64,000 nt of DNA from Yoonia vestfoldensis (lineage in GTDB: Bacteria > Pseudomonadota > Alphaproteobacteria > Rhodobacterales > Rhodobacteraceae). The translations under genes were made by a program, and so were the position numbers. This document shows positions 37,833 to 56,121 of this stretch, piece after piece. The notes beneath the pieces are model-generated. The model was not told the DNA's origin, searched no databases, and saw nothing but the letters and a program-made list of their open reading frames with translations. The DNA lies in assembly GCF_002158905.1 (NCBI RefSeq), contig NZ_CP021431.1, positions 186,001-250,000 of the forward strand. The letters run 5' to 3'. Each line of letters starts with the position of its first letter. Within the stretch, counting starts at the first letter, position 1.

Positions 37833-38207
37833 ATGGCTGATCTGAAAAAACTGGCTGAAGAGATCGTTGGTCTGACCCTTCTGCAAGCACAAGAACTGAA
37901 AACCATCCTGAAGGATGAATATGGCATCGAGCCCGCTGCTGGCGGCGCTGTGATGATGGCTGGTCCTGCTGCTGGTGCAGCAGAAGCTGCCGAAGAAAAG
38001 ACCGAATTCGACGTCGTCCTGAAAGACGCCGGCGCACAGAAGATCAACGTGATCAAAGAAGTGCGCGGCATCACCGGTCTGGGCCTGAAAGAAGCAAAAG
38101 ACCTGGTCGAAGCTGGCGGCAAGGTCAAAGAAGGCGCTTCCAAAGCCGAAGCCGACGAAATCAAAGCCAAGCTGGAAGCAGCTGGCGCGACCGTCGAACT
38201 GGCGTAA
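37833..38207 (+). CDS. rplL: 50S ribosomal protein L7/L12
   Basis: Multi-copy stalk protein recruiting translational GTPases. The 124-residue protein has an N-terminal dimerisation domain ([20 protein letters not shown]), an alanine/glycine-rich hinge (about 35-55), and the C-terminal domain [37 protein letters not shown]. The stop codon TAA is inside a palindromic repeat (38204-38229). Confidence 0.98.
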   Translation: MADLKKLAEEIVGLTLLQAQELKTILKDEYGIEPAAGGAVMMAGPAAGAAEAAEEKTEFDVVLKDAGAQKINVIKEVRGITGLGLKEAKDLVEAGGKVKEGASKAEADEIKAKLEAAGATVELA

Positions 38208-38229
38208 GGCGGGGTTAACCCCGCCCTAC
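38204..38229. repeat. GTAAGG/CCTAC palindrome overlapping the rplL stop
   Basis: GTAAGGCGGGGTTAACCCCG continuing CCCTAC. The core 38208-38225 is a perfect 18-base palindrome. The first bases GTAA include the rplL stop codon TAA (38205-38207). Confidence 0.85.
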
Positions 38230-38262
38230 GGTGATTTCCGATCATCGTGGGCGATTGAAAAC

Positions 38263-38291
38263 GGCTGGACCTGCAATTTGCGGGTCCAGCC
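38263..38291 (+). terminator. hairpin between rplL and rpoB
   Basis: Stem GGCTGGACC (38263-38271) / GGTCCAGCC (38283-38291) without a T-tract. A partial terminator or RNA-processing site at this junction is known in E. coli, but equivalence here is only by position. Confidence 0.5.
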
Positions 38292-38466
38292 AAACCTGTC
38301 TTAGCGGTCGGCCATGCGTGGCCCACCCCTTGGGCTAGGTTGAAAAGTCGGGAGGCAGCCGGTGGGACGGCAGCCACGAATAGACTTGAAACCCCCGGTC
38401 AAATGGATGTGGCGGCGCAGCCCGGGCGCGGCACGTTCGAGAGACAAACAAAAGGTGATATCGCAC

Positions 38467-42604
<4,138 letters not shown>

Positions 42605-42606
<2 letters not shown>

Positions 42607-42663
42607 GTGCGCATGAATGCACACCCTACGGATGACACGTAGGGTGTGCGCTTTGCGCGCACC
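42605..42663. repeat. head-to-head pair of GTAGG palindromes between rpoB and rpoC
   Basis: Copy 1 is 42605-42629 (AGGTGCGCATGAATGCACAC then CCTAC) and copy 2 is 42638-42663 (GTAGGGTGTGCGCTTTGCGC then GCACC). The second is close to the reverse complement of the first, and each is itself an imperfect hairpin. Together they fill most of the 96-bp gap. Confidence 0.8.
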
Positions 42664-42702
42664 ACGACCTGCCCCACCGCACCCCAATTCAAGGAATTGA
42701 AG

Positions 42703-46941
<4,239 letters not shown>

Positions 46942-46960
46942 ACGCGCCTTAGGCTTGTCC

Positions 46961-46996
46961 AAGGGGCCCCCGGAACTGCCGGGGGTCCCTTGTTTT
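46961..46996 (+). terminator. intrinsic terminator of the rplJL-rpoBC unit
   Basis: Stem AAGGGGCCCCCGG / CCGGGGGTCCCTT (13 bp with one G-U) and a 5-base loop, followed by GTTTT. It starts 19 bases after the rpoC stop. Confidence 0.92.
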
Positions 46997-47016
46997 ACCC
47001 AGTAAAGTAGGCAGTT

Positions 47017-47661
47017 ATGGCCTTATTCGTCAGACGACTTCTTGTCCGCGCCGGCCTGTGCGCAAAGAAAACCACGGCCGTCGGCAGGAGTGTTTTTCCA
47101 CTGACGTTTCCGCCGGATGTGGCGGAGCATGTGCGCGAATGCTATCAACAGGCGCAGGGCATTGTTGAATATGGCAGCGGTGGTTCGACCAAGCTCGCGG
47201 CAGAGCTGGGCGTGTCATGCCTCTCGGTCGAATCTGATCCTGACTGGGCTGCCGCATTGACGCGTCATCTTGATTCTATGTCGGATGAACCAGCGTCAGC
47301 GCAGGTCATGCATATCGATATCGGCACCACAGAGGCCTGGGGCTATCCGACTGATCCGTCGCACTGGGATCAATATTGGCGCTATCCGTTGCAAGTCTGG
47401 GAACAGGATCCCGCGCCCAGCCATGTTCTGATCGACGGGCGTATGCGCAAGGCGTGCTTTGCGGCGACCCTGCTGAACATCCGGCGCGAAACAACGATCC
47501 TGTTTGACGATTATACAGACCGTCCGTTTTATCATGGGGTCGAAGACATCCTCGCGCCGACCCTTACGATTGACCGTATGGCAGAGTTTCACGCAAGACC
47601 CGGAATGCTGGACCAGGCAGGGTTCGCGGCTTTGATCTCGTGGTTCTTTGACCTGAGATAA
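47017..47661 (+). CDS. putative class I SAM-dependent methyltransferase
   Basis: A 214-residue protein with a Rossmann methyltransferase-like motif I GIVEYGSGGSTKLAAELG (about residues 48-65) followed by the acidic strand SCLSVESDPDW, and a later SHVLIDGRMRKACFAATL, all features of small uncharacterised bacterial methyltransferases. The substrate is unknown. It lies alone between the rpoC terminator and the EamA gene. Confidence 0.65.
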   Translation: MALFVRRLLVRAGLCAKKTTAVGRSVFPLTFPPDVAEHVRECYQQAQGIVEYGSGGSTKLAAELGVSCLSVESDPDWAAALTRHLDSMSDEPASAQVMHIDIGTTEAWGYPTDPSHWDQYWRYPLQVWEQDPAPSHVLIDGRMRKACFAATLLNIRRETTILFDDYTDRPFYHGVEDILAPTLTIDRMAEFHARPGMLDQAGFAALISWFFDLR

Positions 47662-47717
47662 TCGCAGCCTGAACAATCTCTCTGGTGGCGGTCATGCGAC
47701 GCTGATACCTCCATCCG

Positions 47718-48620
47718 ATGAAGGTCGTTTCAGATAATATCCGCGGCGCGCTGCTGATGACGGGGGGCATGTGCGCCTTTACCGTCAACGATGCTTTCAT
47801 GAAATCCGTCTCTGATCAGATCCCGCTGTTTCAGGCGGTTTTCTTGCGGGGAATCGGCGCGATCATCTGCCTGACCTTCATGTGTCGCGTGATGAACCAG
47901 CTGCATTTCAACCTGCTACGGCGCGATTGGGGACTGATCGTATTGCGCACTTTGGGCGAGGTTGGCGGCACCTATTTCTTTCTGACCGCGCTGTTCCATA
48001 TGCCCATCGCCAATGTCAGCGCGATCCTGCAGGCGCTGCCGCTGGCCGTCAGCCTGGCCGCGACGCTGTTTCTGGGCGAGGCGCTGGGGTGGCGGCGGCT
48101 GGTGGCGATCACCATCGGCTTTGTCGGTGTGCTGTTCATCATCCAGCCGGGCGGCGCGGATTTCAGCAGCTACAGTATCTATGCGCTGATCGCGGTCGGC
48201 TGCATCACATTGCGCGACCTGGCGGTGCGACGGATGTCCGTGCGGGTGCCGGTGGTTTTCGTGGCGCTGATCGCGGCAATCGGTGTTACGGCCTTGGGCG
48301 CCATCGGGTCGCTGTTCATCACATGGGCACCGATGGCGACGACATCGGCCTTGCAAATCGGCGGGGCCACGATCTGCCTGATCTTTGGCTATATCTTTTC
48401 GGTCAGCGCGATGCGGTCGGGCGAGATCAGCTTTGTCGCGCCCTTCCGCTATACCAGCCTGCTCGTGGCGCTGCTTCTTGGGATGGCGGTGTTTGACGAA
48501 TGGCCGAATGCGCTGACGGTCATCGGTGCGTCAATCGTGGTTGCCACCGGGCTTTTCACGCTCTGGCGCGAAAGACGGCTGCGGATCCGGCACAACCTGT
48601 CGCCCGATCGCATTCGCTAG
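47718..48620 (+). CDS. EamA/DMT family transporter
   Basis: A 300-residue inner-membrane protein with about 10 hydrophobic segments arranged as two EamA repeats (about residues 8-140 and 150-285), including [40 protein letters not shown] and [22 protein letters not shown] members export amino acids or other metabolites; the substrate cannot be assigned. It is the last gene before the rpsL promoter region. Confidence 0.9.
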   Translation: MKVVSDNIRGALLMTGGMCAFTVNDAFMKSVSDQIPLFQAVFLRGIGAIICLTFMCRVMNQLHFNLLRRDWGLIVLRTLGEVGGTYFFLTALFHMPIANVSAILQALPLAVSLAATLFLGEALGWRRLVAITIGFVGVLFIIQPGGADFSSYSIYALIAVGCITLRDLAVRRMSVRVPVVFVALIAAIGVTALGAIGSLFITWAPMATTSALQIGGATICLIFGYIFSVSAMRSGEISFVAPFRYTSLLVALLLGMAVFDEWPNALTVIGASIVVATGLFTLWRERRLRIRHNLSPDRIR

Positions 48621-48987
48621 ACCCCGGCGGGAATCGTTGTGCTGCCGCGCGGGGCCAAAGACCTGGCGCAGGGGGGTGGCGCGCTGCCATAACCTCTTTT
48701 TTTATGGGCGATGGCTGCGCCCGCTGGCCCGATCCGGCCCTGTTGACAGCCCCAGCGCAAGGGCCTATACGCCGCTCATCCGGGCGGGGTTTTCCCATTT
48801 GTCCCGATATCACATCTGTCGTGGCCAAGAACCGGGCGCTTATTGCCTTGTTCCTCTGGATACAGACCGCACCGAACCTCCGGTAAGGGTTCGACGCGGA
48901 ATTTTTGTGCTTTTCATAGGTGAAAAGCATGTTTTGAAACCCGCGTTTGCCGGACGCATAAATGTGAATAGATGGGAACATCACACG
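48621..48987 (+). promoter_or_regulatory. rpsL upstream region
   Basis: 367 bp without a gene. It holds a T7 run at 48700-48706, the strong promoter at 48743-48771, a short GC hairpin CCGC/GCGG followed by GGTTTT at 48772-48793, and about 190 bases of leader before the rpsL ATG in which I see no further clear structure. A reading frame in phase with rpsL extends through it but lacks coding character. Confidence 0.6.
48743..48771 (+). promoter_or_regulatory. strong sigma-70 promoter of the rpsL-rpsG-fusA-tuf operon
   Basis: Perfect -35 TTGACA (48743-48748), 17-base spacer, -10 TATACG (48766-48771). The same -10 hexamer and spacing recur in front of rpsJ. Confidence 0.75.
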
Positions 48988-49359
48988 ATGCCAACGATTC
49001 AGCAGCTGATCCGCAAACCGCGCCAGCCAAAAGTCATGAAATCCAAGTCGCAGCACTTGGAATCCTGCCCTCAGAAACGCGGCGTCTGCACGCGCGTTTA
49101 CACCACCACACCAAAGAAACCGAACTCGGCCATGCGGAAAGTCGCCAAGGTGCGTCTGACCAACGGCTTTGAGGTGATCTCTTACATCCCCGGTGAAAGC
49201 CACAACCTTCAGGAACACTCTGTCGTCCTGATCCGTGGCGGCCGTGTAAAAGACCTTCCCGGTGTGCGTTATCACGTCCTGCGCGGTGTTCTGGATACCC
49301 AAGGCGTCAAGAACCGCAAACAGCGCCGTTCCAAATATGGCGCGAAGCGTCCGAAGTAA
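48988..49359 (+). CDS. rpsL: 30S ribosomal protein S12
   Basis: Decoding-centre protein, 123 residues, starting [20 protein letters not shown]. It contains [20 protein letters not shown] with Lys43 in the streptomycin-relevant loop (wild-type residue), the [20 protein letters not shown] loop, and the C-terminal [10 protein letters not shown]. The ATG at 48988 is chosen by family length. Confidence 0.98.
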   Translation: MPTIQQLIRKPRQPKVMKSKSQHLESCPQKRGVCTRVYTTTPKKPNSAMRKVAKVRLTNGFEVISYIPGESHNLQEHSVVLIRGGRVKDLPGVRYHVLRGVLDTQGVKNRKQRRSKYGAKRPK

Positions 49360-49371
49360 GGGAAAGATCAC

Positions 49372-49842
49372 ATGTCACGTCGTCACGCCGCTGAAAAGCG
49401 CCAAGTTCTGCCAGACGCCAAGTTTGGTGATATCGTTCTGACCAAGTTCATGAACAACCTGATGGTCGATGGCAAGAAAGCTGTCGCCGAACGGATCGTC
49501 TACAACGCGTTTGATCGTGTTGAAGGCAAGCTGAAAAAATCGCCTGTGGAAGTGTTCCACGAGTGTCTGGACAACATCAAACCATCCGTCGAAGTGCGTT
49601 CGCGCCGCGTCGGTGGTGCGACCTACCAGGTGCCCGTCGAAGTCCGCCCCGAGCGTCGCGAAGCGCTGGCAATCCGCTGGCTGATCGCCGCTGCGAAAAA
49701 GCGCAATGAAAACACCATGGAAGAACGTCTTGCAGGCGAATTGCTTGACGCGATCCAGGGCCGCGGCACGGCCGTGAAAAAGCGCGAAGACACCCACAAG
49801 ATGGCCGACGCGAACAAAGCGTTCAGCCATTACCGCTGGTAA
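49372..49842 (+). CDS. rpsG: 30S ribosomal protein S7
   Basis: Primary 16S-binding protein that organises the 30S head. The 156-residue protein has [60 protein letters not shown] and [21 protein letters not shown]. Length matches the standard bacterial form. Follows rpsL by 12 bases. Confidence 0.98.
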   Translation: MSRRHAAEKRQVLPDAKFGDIVLTKFMNNLMVDGKKAVAERIVYNAFDRVEGKLKKSPVEVFHECLDNIKPSVEVRSRRVGGATYQVPVEVRPERREALAIRWLIAAAKKRNENTMEERLAGELLDAIQGRGTAVKKREDTHKMADANKAFSHYRW

Positions 49843-49857
49843 GAGGGACGATCTGAC

Positions 49858-51981
49858 ATGGCACGCGACTATCCACTGAACCGCTACCGCAACTTCGGTA
49901 TCATGGCGCATATCGATGCGGGCAAGACGACCTGTACCGAACGGATCCTGTATTACACCGGCAAGTCCCACAACATCGGCGAAGTGCATGATGGCGCGGC
50001 GACCATGGACTGGATGGAACAGGAACAGGAACGCGGCATCACGATCACATCCGCTGCGACCACCACATTCTGGCAGCGTCAGGACGATCCCTCCGCTGAC
50101 GGGATTTCCGACACCAAGTTCCGCATGAACATCATCGACACCCCCGGCCACGTTGACTTTACCATTGAAGTCGAACGTTCGCTGGCTGTGCTTGACGGTG
50201 CGATCTGTCTGCTGGACGCCAATGCCGGTGTCGAACCCCAGACCGAAACCGTCTGGCGTCAGGCCGACCGTTACAAGGTGCCGCGGATCGTTTTCGTCAA
50301 CAAGATGGACAAGATCGGCGCTGATTTCTTCAACTGCGTGCGGATGATCGCTGACCGGACAGGTGCTGTGCCTGCCCCGATCCAGCTGCCCATCGGTGCG
50401 GAAACCGAACTTGAAGGCATCATCGACCTCGTGACCATGGAAGAATGGGTCTATCAGGGCGAAGATCTGGGTGCATCCTGGGTCCGTCAGCCGATCCGTG
50501 ACAGCCTGAACGATATGGCGCTGGAATGGCGCGGCAAGCTGATCGAGCTGGCCGTGGACATGGATGACGACGCCATGATGGCCTATCTCGAAGGGCAAGA
50601 GCCTGACGTGGACACATTGCGCAAGCTGATCCGCAAGGGCACGCTGGCGATGAAATTCGTCCCCGTTCTGGCTGGTTCCGCCTTCAAGAACAAAGGTGTG
50701 CAGCCGCTGCTGAACGCTGTCATCGACTATCTGCCCAGCCCGCTGGACGTGGTCGATTACATGGGCTTCAAACCCGGTGACGAAACCGAAACACGCTCCA
50801 TCCCGCGCCGCGCGGATGACAGCATGCCGTTCTCGGGCCTTGCGTTCAAAATCATGAACGACCCCTTTGTGGGTTCCTTGACCTTTACCCGGATCTATTC
50901 GGGCAAGCTGGGCAAGGGCGATGCGATGCTGAACTCCACCAAAGGTGGCAAGGAACGTGTCGGTCGCATGATGATGATGCATGCCATCAACCGCGAAGAA
51001 ATCGACGAAGCCTGGGCCGGTGACATCATCGCGCTGGGTGGTCTGAAGAACACCACGACCGGCGACACGCTGTGTGATCCGTCCGAACCCGTCGTGCTGG
51101 AAACGATGACCTTCCCAGAGCCGGTGATCGAAATCGCGGTCGAGCCAAAGACAAAGGCCGACCAGGAAAAAATGGGTATCGCGCTGGCACGTCTGGCCGC
51201 CGAGGATCCATCCTTCCGCGTCGAAACCGATTTCGAATCCGGTCAGACCATCATGAAGGGCATGGGCGAATTGCATCTCGACATTCTGGTCGACCGCATG
51301 AAGCGCGAATTCAAGGTCGAGGCCAATATCGGTGCGCCACAGGTGGCTTATCGTGAAACTATCGGCCATGAAGTCGAACATACCTATACTCACAAGAAAC
51401 AATCCGGTGGGTCGGGCCAGTTCGGCGAAGTGAAGCTGCTGATCCAGCCCACAGCCCCCGGCGAAGGTTACTCGTTCGAGTCCCGCGTTGTTGGTGGTTC
51501 GGTGCCCAAGGAATACATTCCCGGCGTCGAAAAAGGGATCAAATCGGTCATGGATTCCGGTCCATTGGCAGGCTTCCCCGTGATCGACTTCAAAGTGGCT
51601 TTGCTGGAAGGCAAATATCACGATGTGGATTCCTCGGTCCTCGCCTTCGAGATCGCAGCACGGATGTGTATGCGTGAAGGGATGCGTAAGGCCGGTGCGA
51701 AACTGCTGGAACCGATCATGAAAGTCGAAGTTGTGACCCCCGAGGAATATACCGGCGGGATCATCGGCGACCTGACATCGCGTCGGGGCATGGTGCAGGG
51801 GCAGGATAGCCGCGGCAATGCCAATGTGATCGAGGCTTTCGTGCCGCTGGCCAATATGTTCGGCTACATCAACACCTTGCGGTCGATGTCGTCGGGGCGC
51901 GCCAACTTTACGATGATCTTCGATCATTATGAACCGGTGCCGCAGAACATCAGCGACGAGATCCAGAAGAAATACGCTTAA
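49858..51981 (+). CDS. fusA: elongation factor G
   Basis: Translocation GTPase, 707 residues. G1 is [15 protein letters not shown], switch I with [15 protein letters not shown]3 [15 protein letters not shown] and G4 [10 protein letters not shown], then domains II-V with [36 protein letters not shown] and [20 protein letters not shown]. Followed by a 89-bp gap carrying an inverted pair of palindromes and then tuf. Confidence 0.98.
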   Translation: MARDYPLNRYRNFGIMAHIDAGKTTCTERILYYTGKSHNIGEVHDGAATMDWMEQEQERGITITSAATTTFWQRQDDPSADGISDTKFRMNIIDTPGHVDFTIEVERSLAVLDGAICLLDANAGVEPQTETVWRQADRYKVPRIVFVNKMDKIGADFFNCVRMIADRTGAVPAPIQLPIGAETELEGIIDLVTMEEWVYQGEDLGASWVRQPIRDSLNDMALEWRGKLIELAVDMDDDAMMAYLEGQEPDVDTLRKLIRKGTLAMKFVPVLAGSAFKNKGVQPLLNAVIDYLPSPLDVVDYMGFKPGDETETRSIPRRADDSMPFSGLAFKIMNDPFVGSLTFTRIYSGKLGKGDAMLNSTKGGKERVGRMMMMHAINREEIDEAWAGDIIALGGLKNTTTGDTLCDPSEPVVLETMTFPEPVIEIAVEPKTKADQEKMGIALARLAAEDPSFRVETDFESGQTIMKGMGELHLDILVDRMKREFKVEANIGAPQVAYRETIGHEVEHTYTHKKQSGGSGQFGEVKLLIQPTAPGEGYSFESRVVGGSVPKEYIPGVEKGIKSVMDSGPLAGFPVIDFKVALLEGKYHDVDSSVLAFEIAARMCMREGMRKAGAKLLEPIMKVEVVTPEEYTGGIIGDLTSRRGMVQGQDSRGNANVIEAFVPLANMFGYINTLRSMSSGRANFTMIFDHYEPVPQNISDEIQKKYA

Positions 51982-51987
51982 CGGTGC

Positions 51988-52039
51988 GGCGGGGATAACC
52001 CCGCCCTACCACCCCCCGTAGGGCGGGGTTATCCCCGCC
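51988..52039. repeat. exact head-to-head pair of GTAGG palindromes between fusA and tuf
   Basis: Copy 1 (51988-52009) and copy 2 (52018-52039) are exact reverse complements over 22 bases with an 8-base spacer. Each copy is also a hairpin by itself (GGCGGGG / CCCCGCC). The long fold would be a 22-bp stem inside an otherwise continuous operon, 31 bases before the tuf ATG. Confidence 0.9.
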
Positions 52040-52070
52040 GCCCAATCATCAAGTTGAAGGAGCCAGCAAA

Positions 52071-53246
52071 ATGGCAAAGGCAAAGTTTGAACGCAACAAG
52101 CCGCATGTGAACATCGGCACGATCGGCCATGTTGACCACGGCAAGACGACGCTGACGGCGGCGATCACCAAGTATTTCGGCGATTTCAAAGCCTATGACC
52201 AGATCGACGGCGCGCCCGAAGAAAAGGCCCGTGGGATCACGATCTCGACCGCGCATGTGGAATACGAATCCGAAGCGCGTCACTACGCCCACGTCGACTG
52301 CCCCGGCCACGCCGATTATGTGAAGAACATGATCACCGGTGCGGCACAGATGGACGGTGCGATCCTGGTGGTGAACGCCGCTGACGGCCCGATGCCACAG
52401 ACCCGCGAACACATCCTGCTGGGCCGTCAGGTCGGCATTCCTTACATGGTCGTCTATATGAACAAGGTCGACCAGGTGGATGACGCCGAACTGCTCGAAC
52501 TGGTCGAGATGGAAATCCGCGAACTTCTGTCCAAATACGACTACCCCGGCGATGATATCCCCGTCATCCCCGGCTCTGCCCTGGCAGCGATGGAAGGCCG
52601 CGATCCTGAAATCGGCGAAAACTCGATCCGCGCGCTGATCGCGGCTGTCGACGAATATATCCCGACACCAGCACGCGCAGTTGACCTGCCGTTCCTGATG
52701 CCGATCGAAGACGTGTTCTCGATCTCGGGCCGTGGTACGGTTGTGACCGGCCGTGTGGAACGCGGGATCATCAACGTTGGCGACGAAATCGAAATCGTCG
52801 GTATCCGCGACACCAAGAAAACCACCTGTACTGGCGTGGAAATGTTCCGCAAATTGCTGGACAGCGGCCAGGCTGGCGACAACATCGGCGCGCTGCTGCG
52901 CGGTGTTGACCGTGAGGGCGTGGAACGCGGCCAGGTGCTGTGCAAGCCCGGTTCGGTCAAGCCCCACACCAAATTCGAAGCCGAAGCCTATATCCTGACC
53001 AAGGAAGAAGGCGGCCGTCACACGCCGTTCTTTGCGAACTACCGCCCGCAGTTCTATTTCCGCACCACGGACGTGACCGGCACGGTTGTTCTGCCTGAAG
53101 GCACTGAAATGGTGATGCCCGGCGACAACCTGAAGTTCGAAGTCGAGCTGATCGCGCCAATCGCCATGGAAGACGGCCTGCGTTTCGCGATCCGCGAAGG
53201 CGGCCGGACCGTCGGCGCCGGTGTTGTGGCGAAGATCCTGCTGTAA
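52071..53246 (+). CDS. tuf: elongation factor Tu, copy 2
   Basis: Second copy of EF-Tu (391 residues), in the canonical str-operon position after fusA. The protein is identical to copy 1 at 29721-30896, with silent differences only at 53120 and 53165. Ribosome-binding site AAGGAGCC differs from copy 1, where GTCCTGAAGA precedes the ATG. Confidence 0.98.
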   Translation: MAKAKFERNKPHVNIGTIGHVDHGKTTLTAAITKYFGDFKAYDQIDGAPEEKARGITISTAHVEYESEARHYAHVDCPGHADYVKNMITGAAQMDGAILVVNAADGPMPQTREHILLGRQVGIPYMVVYMNKVDQVDDAELLELVEMEIRELLSKYDYPGDDIPVIPGSALAAMEGRDPEIGENSIRALIAAVDEYIPTPARAVDLPFLMPIEDVFSISGRGTVVTGRVERGIINVGDEIEIVGIRDTKKTTCTGVEMFRKLLDSGQAGDNIGALLRGVDREGVERGQVLCKPGSVKPHTKFEAEAYILTKEEGGRHTPFFANYRPQFYFRTTDVTGTVVLPEGTEMVMPGDNLKFEVELIAPIAMEDGLRFAIREGGRTVGAGVVAKILL

Positions 53247-53256
53247 GCACAGGTAA

Positions 53257-53315
53257 GGTGGGTCAAGACCCACCCGACACCAAACGAAAGGCCGCCCCGA
53301 AACGGGCGGCCTTTT
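53257..53315 (+). terminator. tuf copy 2 terminator with upstream palindrome
   Basis: Hairpin GGTGGGTC AA GACCCACC (53257-53274), then terminator arms AAAGGCCGCCC (53287-53297) and GGGCGGCCTTT (53304-53314). Same as copy 1 but for one loop base. The convergent YoaK gene ends 7 bases later, so it may act on both strands. Confidence 0.85.
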
Positions 53316-53320
53316 GCATG

Positions 53321-54061
53321 TCACCGACGCTTGCGGTCTTTGACGTCATCAAAAACAGGCGTGATCGCCGTGGCGACCAAAGCCGCGGCCAGCGGCAAAG
53401 TCGCGGCATAGCCCAGCGCCTGAAACCCGATTGCCCCGGCCAGCCCGCCCACAAAGAACGCGATCAGCAGGATCGCCAGCATCGGCATGCGCTGCGGTGT
53501 CGGGGCAAAGGCGGTGCCTGTCGCGGCTTTGCGAAATACCCAGCGTCCCATATCAATCCCCAGATCCGTGGCGATGCCGGTGATATGCGTGGTGCGGATC
53601 ACGGCGCCGGAAATCTTGGTAATGACGGCATTTTGCAGACCCATGACAAAGCACAACAGCAAAATGGTCACGGTGACAAAGACGCCCTCGATATCGGCAA
53701 TCTGACTGCCCAGAAGGCCGAAGGCCATCAGCAGCGTTGCCTCGAGCAGCAGCGGGATCGCGAATTCGCTTTGGAGCTGGCGGCTGCGGGCATAATTGAC
53801 CAACAGGGCGGTGCAGGCCGCGCCGCTGATGAATGTCGCCAGACAGGCCAGCCCGAAGAGCGCGATCCGGTACTGTCCCAAGGCAATGAGATCGGCCATT
53901 TCCGACACGATCCCCGTCATATGCGAGGTATATTGCTGCACCGCAAGAAACCCGCCCGCGTTGATGGCACCGGCCACGAAGGCCAGCAGATAGCCCAGGC
54001 CACGATTGCCCGATTCGGTGCGCGATGTCCCGGTCAGATGCCGCGACAGATTCCTTACCAT
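53321..54061 (-). CDS. YoaK/DUF1275 family membrane protein
   Basis: A 246-residue inner-membrane protein with about six hydrophobic segments. The family pattern is clear: LLAFVAGAINAGGFLAVQQY, TSHMTGIVSEMADLIALG near the N-terminus, and GLQNAVITKISGAVIRTTHI, TGIATDLGIDMGRW in the middle. The function of the family is unknown. The ATG at 54061 follows GAAAGGCAGCACG. A 37-residue in-frame extension upstream is not family-like. It sits opposite the ribosomal genes between tuf and rpsJ. Confidence 0.88.
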   Translation of the reverse strand: MVRNLSRHLTGTSRTESGNRGLGYLLAFVAGAINAGGFLAVQQYTSHMTGIVSEMADLIALGQYRIALFGLACLATFISGAACTALLVNYARSRQLQSEFAIPLLLEATLLMAFGLLGSQIADIEGVFVTVTILLLCFVMGLQNAVITKISGAVIRTTHITGIATDLGIDMGRWVFRKAATGTAFAPTPQRMPMLAILLIAFFVGGLAGAIGFQALGYAATLPLAAALVATAITPVFDDVKDRKRR

Positions 54062-54179
54062 CGTGCTGCCTTTCGTGCTGCATCCGGCCCCCAAATGGCA
54101 GCGGATGCCGGCAGACAGCACCACCATTAGTGTTGAAACGCAAGGCCGCGTGGATCGCGCGGATTTCTGCAATCAGCCC

Positions 54180-54208
54180 TTGCCAGCTTGGGCGCAACCC
54201 CCTATACG
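54180..54208 (+). promoter_or_regulatory. candidate promoter of the S10 (rpsJ) operon
   Basis: TTGCCA (54180-54185), 17-base spacer, TATACG (54203-54208), same -10 and spacing as the rpsL promoter. The YoaK gene on the other strand ends at its start codon 54061, so this lies in free intergenic DNA. Confidence 0.65.
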
Positions 54209-54221
54209 GCCCCAATCCGAC

Positions 54222-54247
54222 AAGGGTACGCGATGCGTGCCCTTTTT
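54222..54247 (+). terminator. terminator-like hairpin at the start of the rpsJ leader
   Basis: Stem AAGGGTACGC (54222-54231) / GCGTGCCCTT (54235-54244, one G-U), 3-base loop, followed by TTT. It begins about 14 bases after the -10 box, so RNA polymerase would meet it within the first 30 bases. Confidence 0.6.
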
Positions 54248-54332
54248 ACGTTGGACCAAAAGACGCGACGAGGGTTCTGGATGAGCCATGATCCTCCTCT
54301 CCGATCTGGACCCTATTCAAAAGGGTGATGAA

Positions 54333-54644
54333 ATGGCAGCCAGCCAAACCATCCGTATCCGCCTTAAGGCGTTTGATTTCCGCGTGCTTGACGCAAGCAC
54401 CGCCGAAATCGTCAGCACAGCCAAGCGCACAGGCGCTTCTGTTCGCGGCCCGATCCCATTGCCGAACAAGATCGAAAAGTTCACTGTTCTGCGCGGCCCG
54501 CATATCGACAAGAAATCCCGCGATCAGTTCGAGATCCGCACGCATAAGCGCCTTCTCGACATCGTTGACCCGACACCGCAGACCGTGGACGCGCTGATGA
54601 AGCTCGACCTGGCCGCTGGCGTCGATGTCCAGATTTCCGTGTAA
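54333..54644 (+). CDS. rpsJ: 30S ribosomal protein S10
   Basis: 30S head protein, also NusE (partner of NusB and NusG). The 103-residue protein has [40 protein letters not shown] and [20 protein letters not shown]. The ATG at 54333 follows AAAGGGTGATGA and gives the standard length; an ATG 45 bases upstream is not used. First gene of the split S10 operon. Confidence 0.98.
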   Translation: MAASQTIRIRLKAFDFRVLDASTAEIVSTAKRTGASVRGPIPLPNKIEKFTVLRGPHIDKKSRDQFEIRTHKRLLDIVDPTPQTVDALMKLDLAAGVDVQISV

Positions 54645-54656
54645 GGAGGATTATTG

Positions 54657-55511
54657 ATGCTCCGTACAGGACTTATCGCAAAGAAACTGGGCATGACCCG
54701 GTTGTTCATGGAAGACGGCAAGCAGATCCCTGTGACCGTTCTTTCGCTGGAAAACCTGCAGGTTGTCGCACAACGCACCGCTGAAAAAGACGGCTATGTC
54801 GCTGTCCAGCTGGGTGCCGGTGCTGCCAAGGCCAAGCGCACAAGCCAGGCCATGCGTGGCCATTTTGCCGCTGCCAAGGTCGAACCAAAGCGCAAGGTTG
54901 CCGAATTCCGCGTGGCCCCCGAGAACATGATCAACGTCGGTGAAACCATCACCGCGAACCATTATTTCGAAGGCCAGTTCGTGGACGTGTCCGGCACATC
55001 CATCGGTAAAGGTTTTGCCGGTGCGATGAAGCGGCACAATTTTGGCGGTCTGCGTGCATCGCACGGCGTGTCCGTCAGCCACCGTTCGCACGGGTCCACC
55101 GGCCAGTGTCAGGACCCTGGCAAGGTGTTCAAAGGCAAGAAAATGGCCGGCCACATGGGCTCTGCCCGCGTGACGACCCAGAACCTGCAAGTCGTGCGCA
55201 CCGATGCCGACCGTGGCCTGATCATGGTCAAGGGCGCGGTTCCCGGGTCGCGTGGCGGTTGGGTGACGTTGAAGGATGCGGTCAAAAAGCCGACACCTGA
55301 AAACGTGATCTATCCCGCAGGTCTGAAGTCGCTGGATGAAGAAGCCAAGCGTCTGGCCGAAGAAGCTGCCGCAGCCGCCGCCGCTGAAGAAGCCGCAGCC
55401 GCAAAGGCCGCTGCCGAAGCAGAACAGGCCGCGCTGGAAGCTGCTGAAGCCGCCGCAAACGAAGCCCCGGCTGATGCCGATACGACAGAGGGTGATAAAA
55501 ATGAAGGCTGA
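54657..55511 (+). CDS. rplC: 50S ribosomal protein L3 with acidic/alanine-rich C-terminal tail
   Basis: Early-assembly 50S protein reaching the peptidyl-transferase centre. Residues 1-224 are L3 ([60 protein letters not shown]). Residues 225-284 form a tail of Ala and Glu with few other residues, predicted helical and highly charged. AGGAGG lies 9 bases before the ATG; a TTG codon directly precedes it. The gene overlaps rplD by 11 bases. Confidence 0.96.
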   Translation: MLRTGLIAKKLGMTRLFMEDGKQIPVTVLSLENLQVVAQRTAEKDGYVAVQLGAGAAKAKRTSQAMRGHFAAAKVEPKRKVAEFRVAPENMINVGETITANHYFEGQFVDVSGTSIGKGFAGAMKRHNFGGLRASHGVSVSHRSHGSTGQCQDPGKVFKGKKMAGHMGSARVTTQNLQVVRTDADRGLIMVKGAVPGSRGGWVTLKDAVKKPTPENVIYPAGLKSLDEEAKRLAEEAAAAAAAEEAAAAKAAAEAEQAALEAAEAAANEAPADADTTEGDKNEG

Positions 55512-56121
55512 TGCAATCAAACTGGATGGCGGCAAGGCTGGCTCGGTCGAGCTGAATGACGCGATCTTCGGTCTGGAGCCTCGCAAGGACATCCTGCACC
55601 GTGTCGTCCGCTGGCAGCGCAACAAGGCCATGGCAGGCACACATGACGTGCTGGGCCGGTCGGAAGTGTCCTATTCCACCAAGAAGATCTATCGTCAAAA
55701 AGGCACCGGCGGCGCACGTCACGGGTCCAAAGGCGCGCCGATCTTCCGTCACGGTGGTACCTACAAGGGCCCGACCCCGCGCAGCCACGCCCATGACCTG
55801 ACCAAAAAGTTCCGCGCCTTGGGGCTGAAGCATGCTTTGTCCGCAAAAGTCGCGGCAGGTGAGCTGGTCATCGTGGACAGCATCGATGTGAAAGACGCCA
55901 AAACCTCGGCGCTGGCCAAAATGGTCGGCAGCTTGGGCTGGAAGCGCGCGCTGATCATCGACGGGGCCGAAGTGAACGCAAACTTCGCCCGCGCTGCTGC
56001 AAACATTGAAACCATTAACGTTCTCCCATCCATGGGTGCCAACGTTTACGACATCCTCAAGTCGGACACGCTGGTCCTGACCAAGGCGGGTGTCGCAGCA
56101 CTGGAGGCTCGTTTGTCATGA
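55501..56121 (+). CDS. rplD: 50S ribosomal protein L4
   Basis: Exit-tunnel protein and, in many bacteria, the autorepressor of the S10 operon. The 206-residue protein starts [20 protein letters not shown] and has the extended loop segment [20 protein letters not shown] followed by [15 protein letters not shown]. Start ATG 55501 lies inside the end of rplC, with GAGGGTGATAA as ribosome-binding site. Overlaps rplW by 4 bases. Confidence 0.97.
   Translation: MKADAIKLDGGKAGSVELNDAIFGLEPRKDILHRVVRWQRNKAMAGTHDVLGRSEVSYSTKKIYRQKGTGGARHGSKGAPIFRHGGTYKGPTPRSHAHDLTKKFRALGLKHALSAKVAAGELVIVDSIDVKDAKTSALAKMVGSLGWKRALIIDGAEVNANFARAAANIETINVLPSMGANVYDILKSDTLVLTKAGVAALEARLS

Larger units (their letters stand above)
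52071..53326 (+). repeat. long direct repeat (tuf gene plus terminator), copy 2
   Basis: Aligned without gaps to 29721-30976, with four differences in 1,256 bp (53120, 53165, 53250, 53300). The flanks are unrelated on both sides. Confidence 0.95.

Noticed and set aside
48526..48987. In-frame extension of rpsL by about 150 residues
   Set aside because: S12 has a fixed length of about 123 residues. The extension covers the promoter at 48743-48771 and the end of the EamA gene.
49375..51927. 850-codon minus-strand frame opposite rpsG and fusA
   Set aside because: Shadow of two highly conserved genes; no domain.
51982..52070. Inverted pair before tuf copy 2 as insertion-sequence ends
   Set aside because: The 8-base space between arms holds no gene, and no target duplication is seen. 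It fits a paired hairpin element better.
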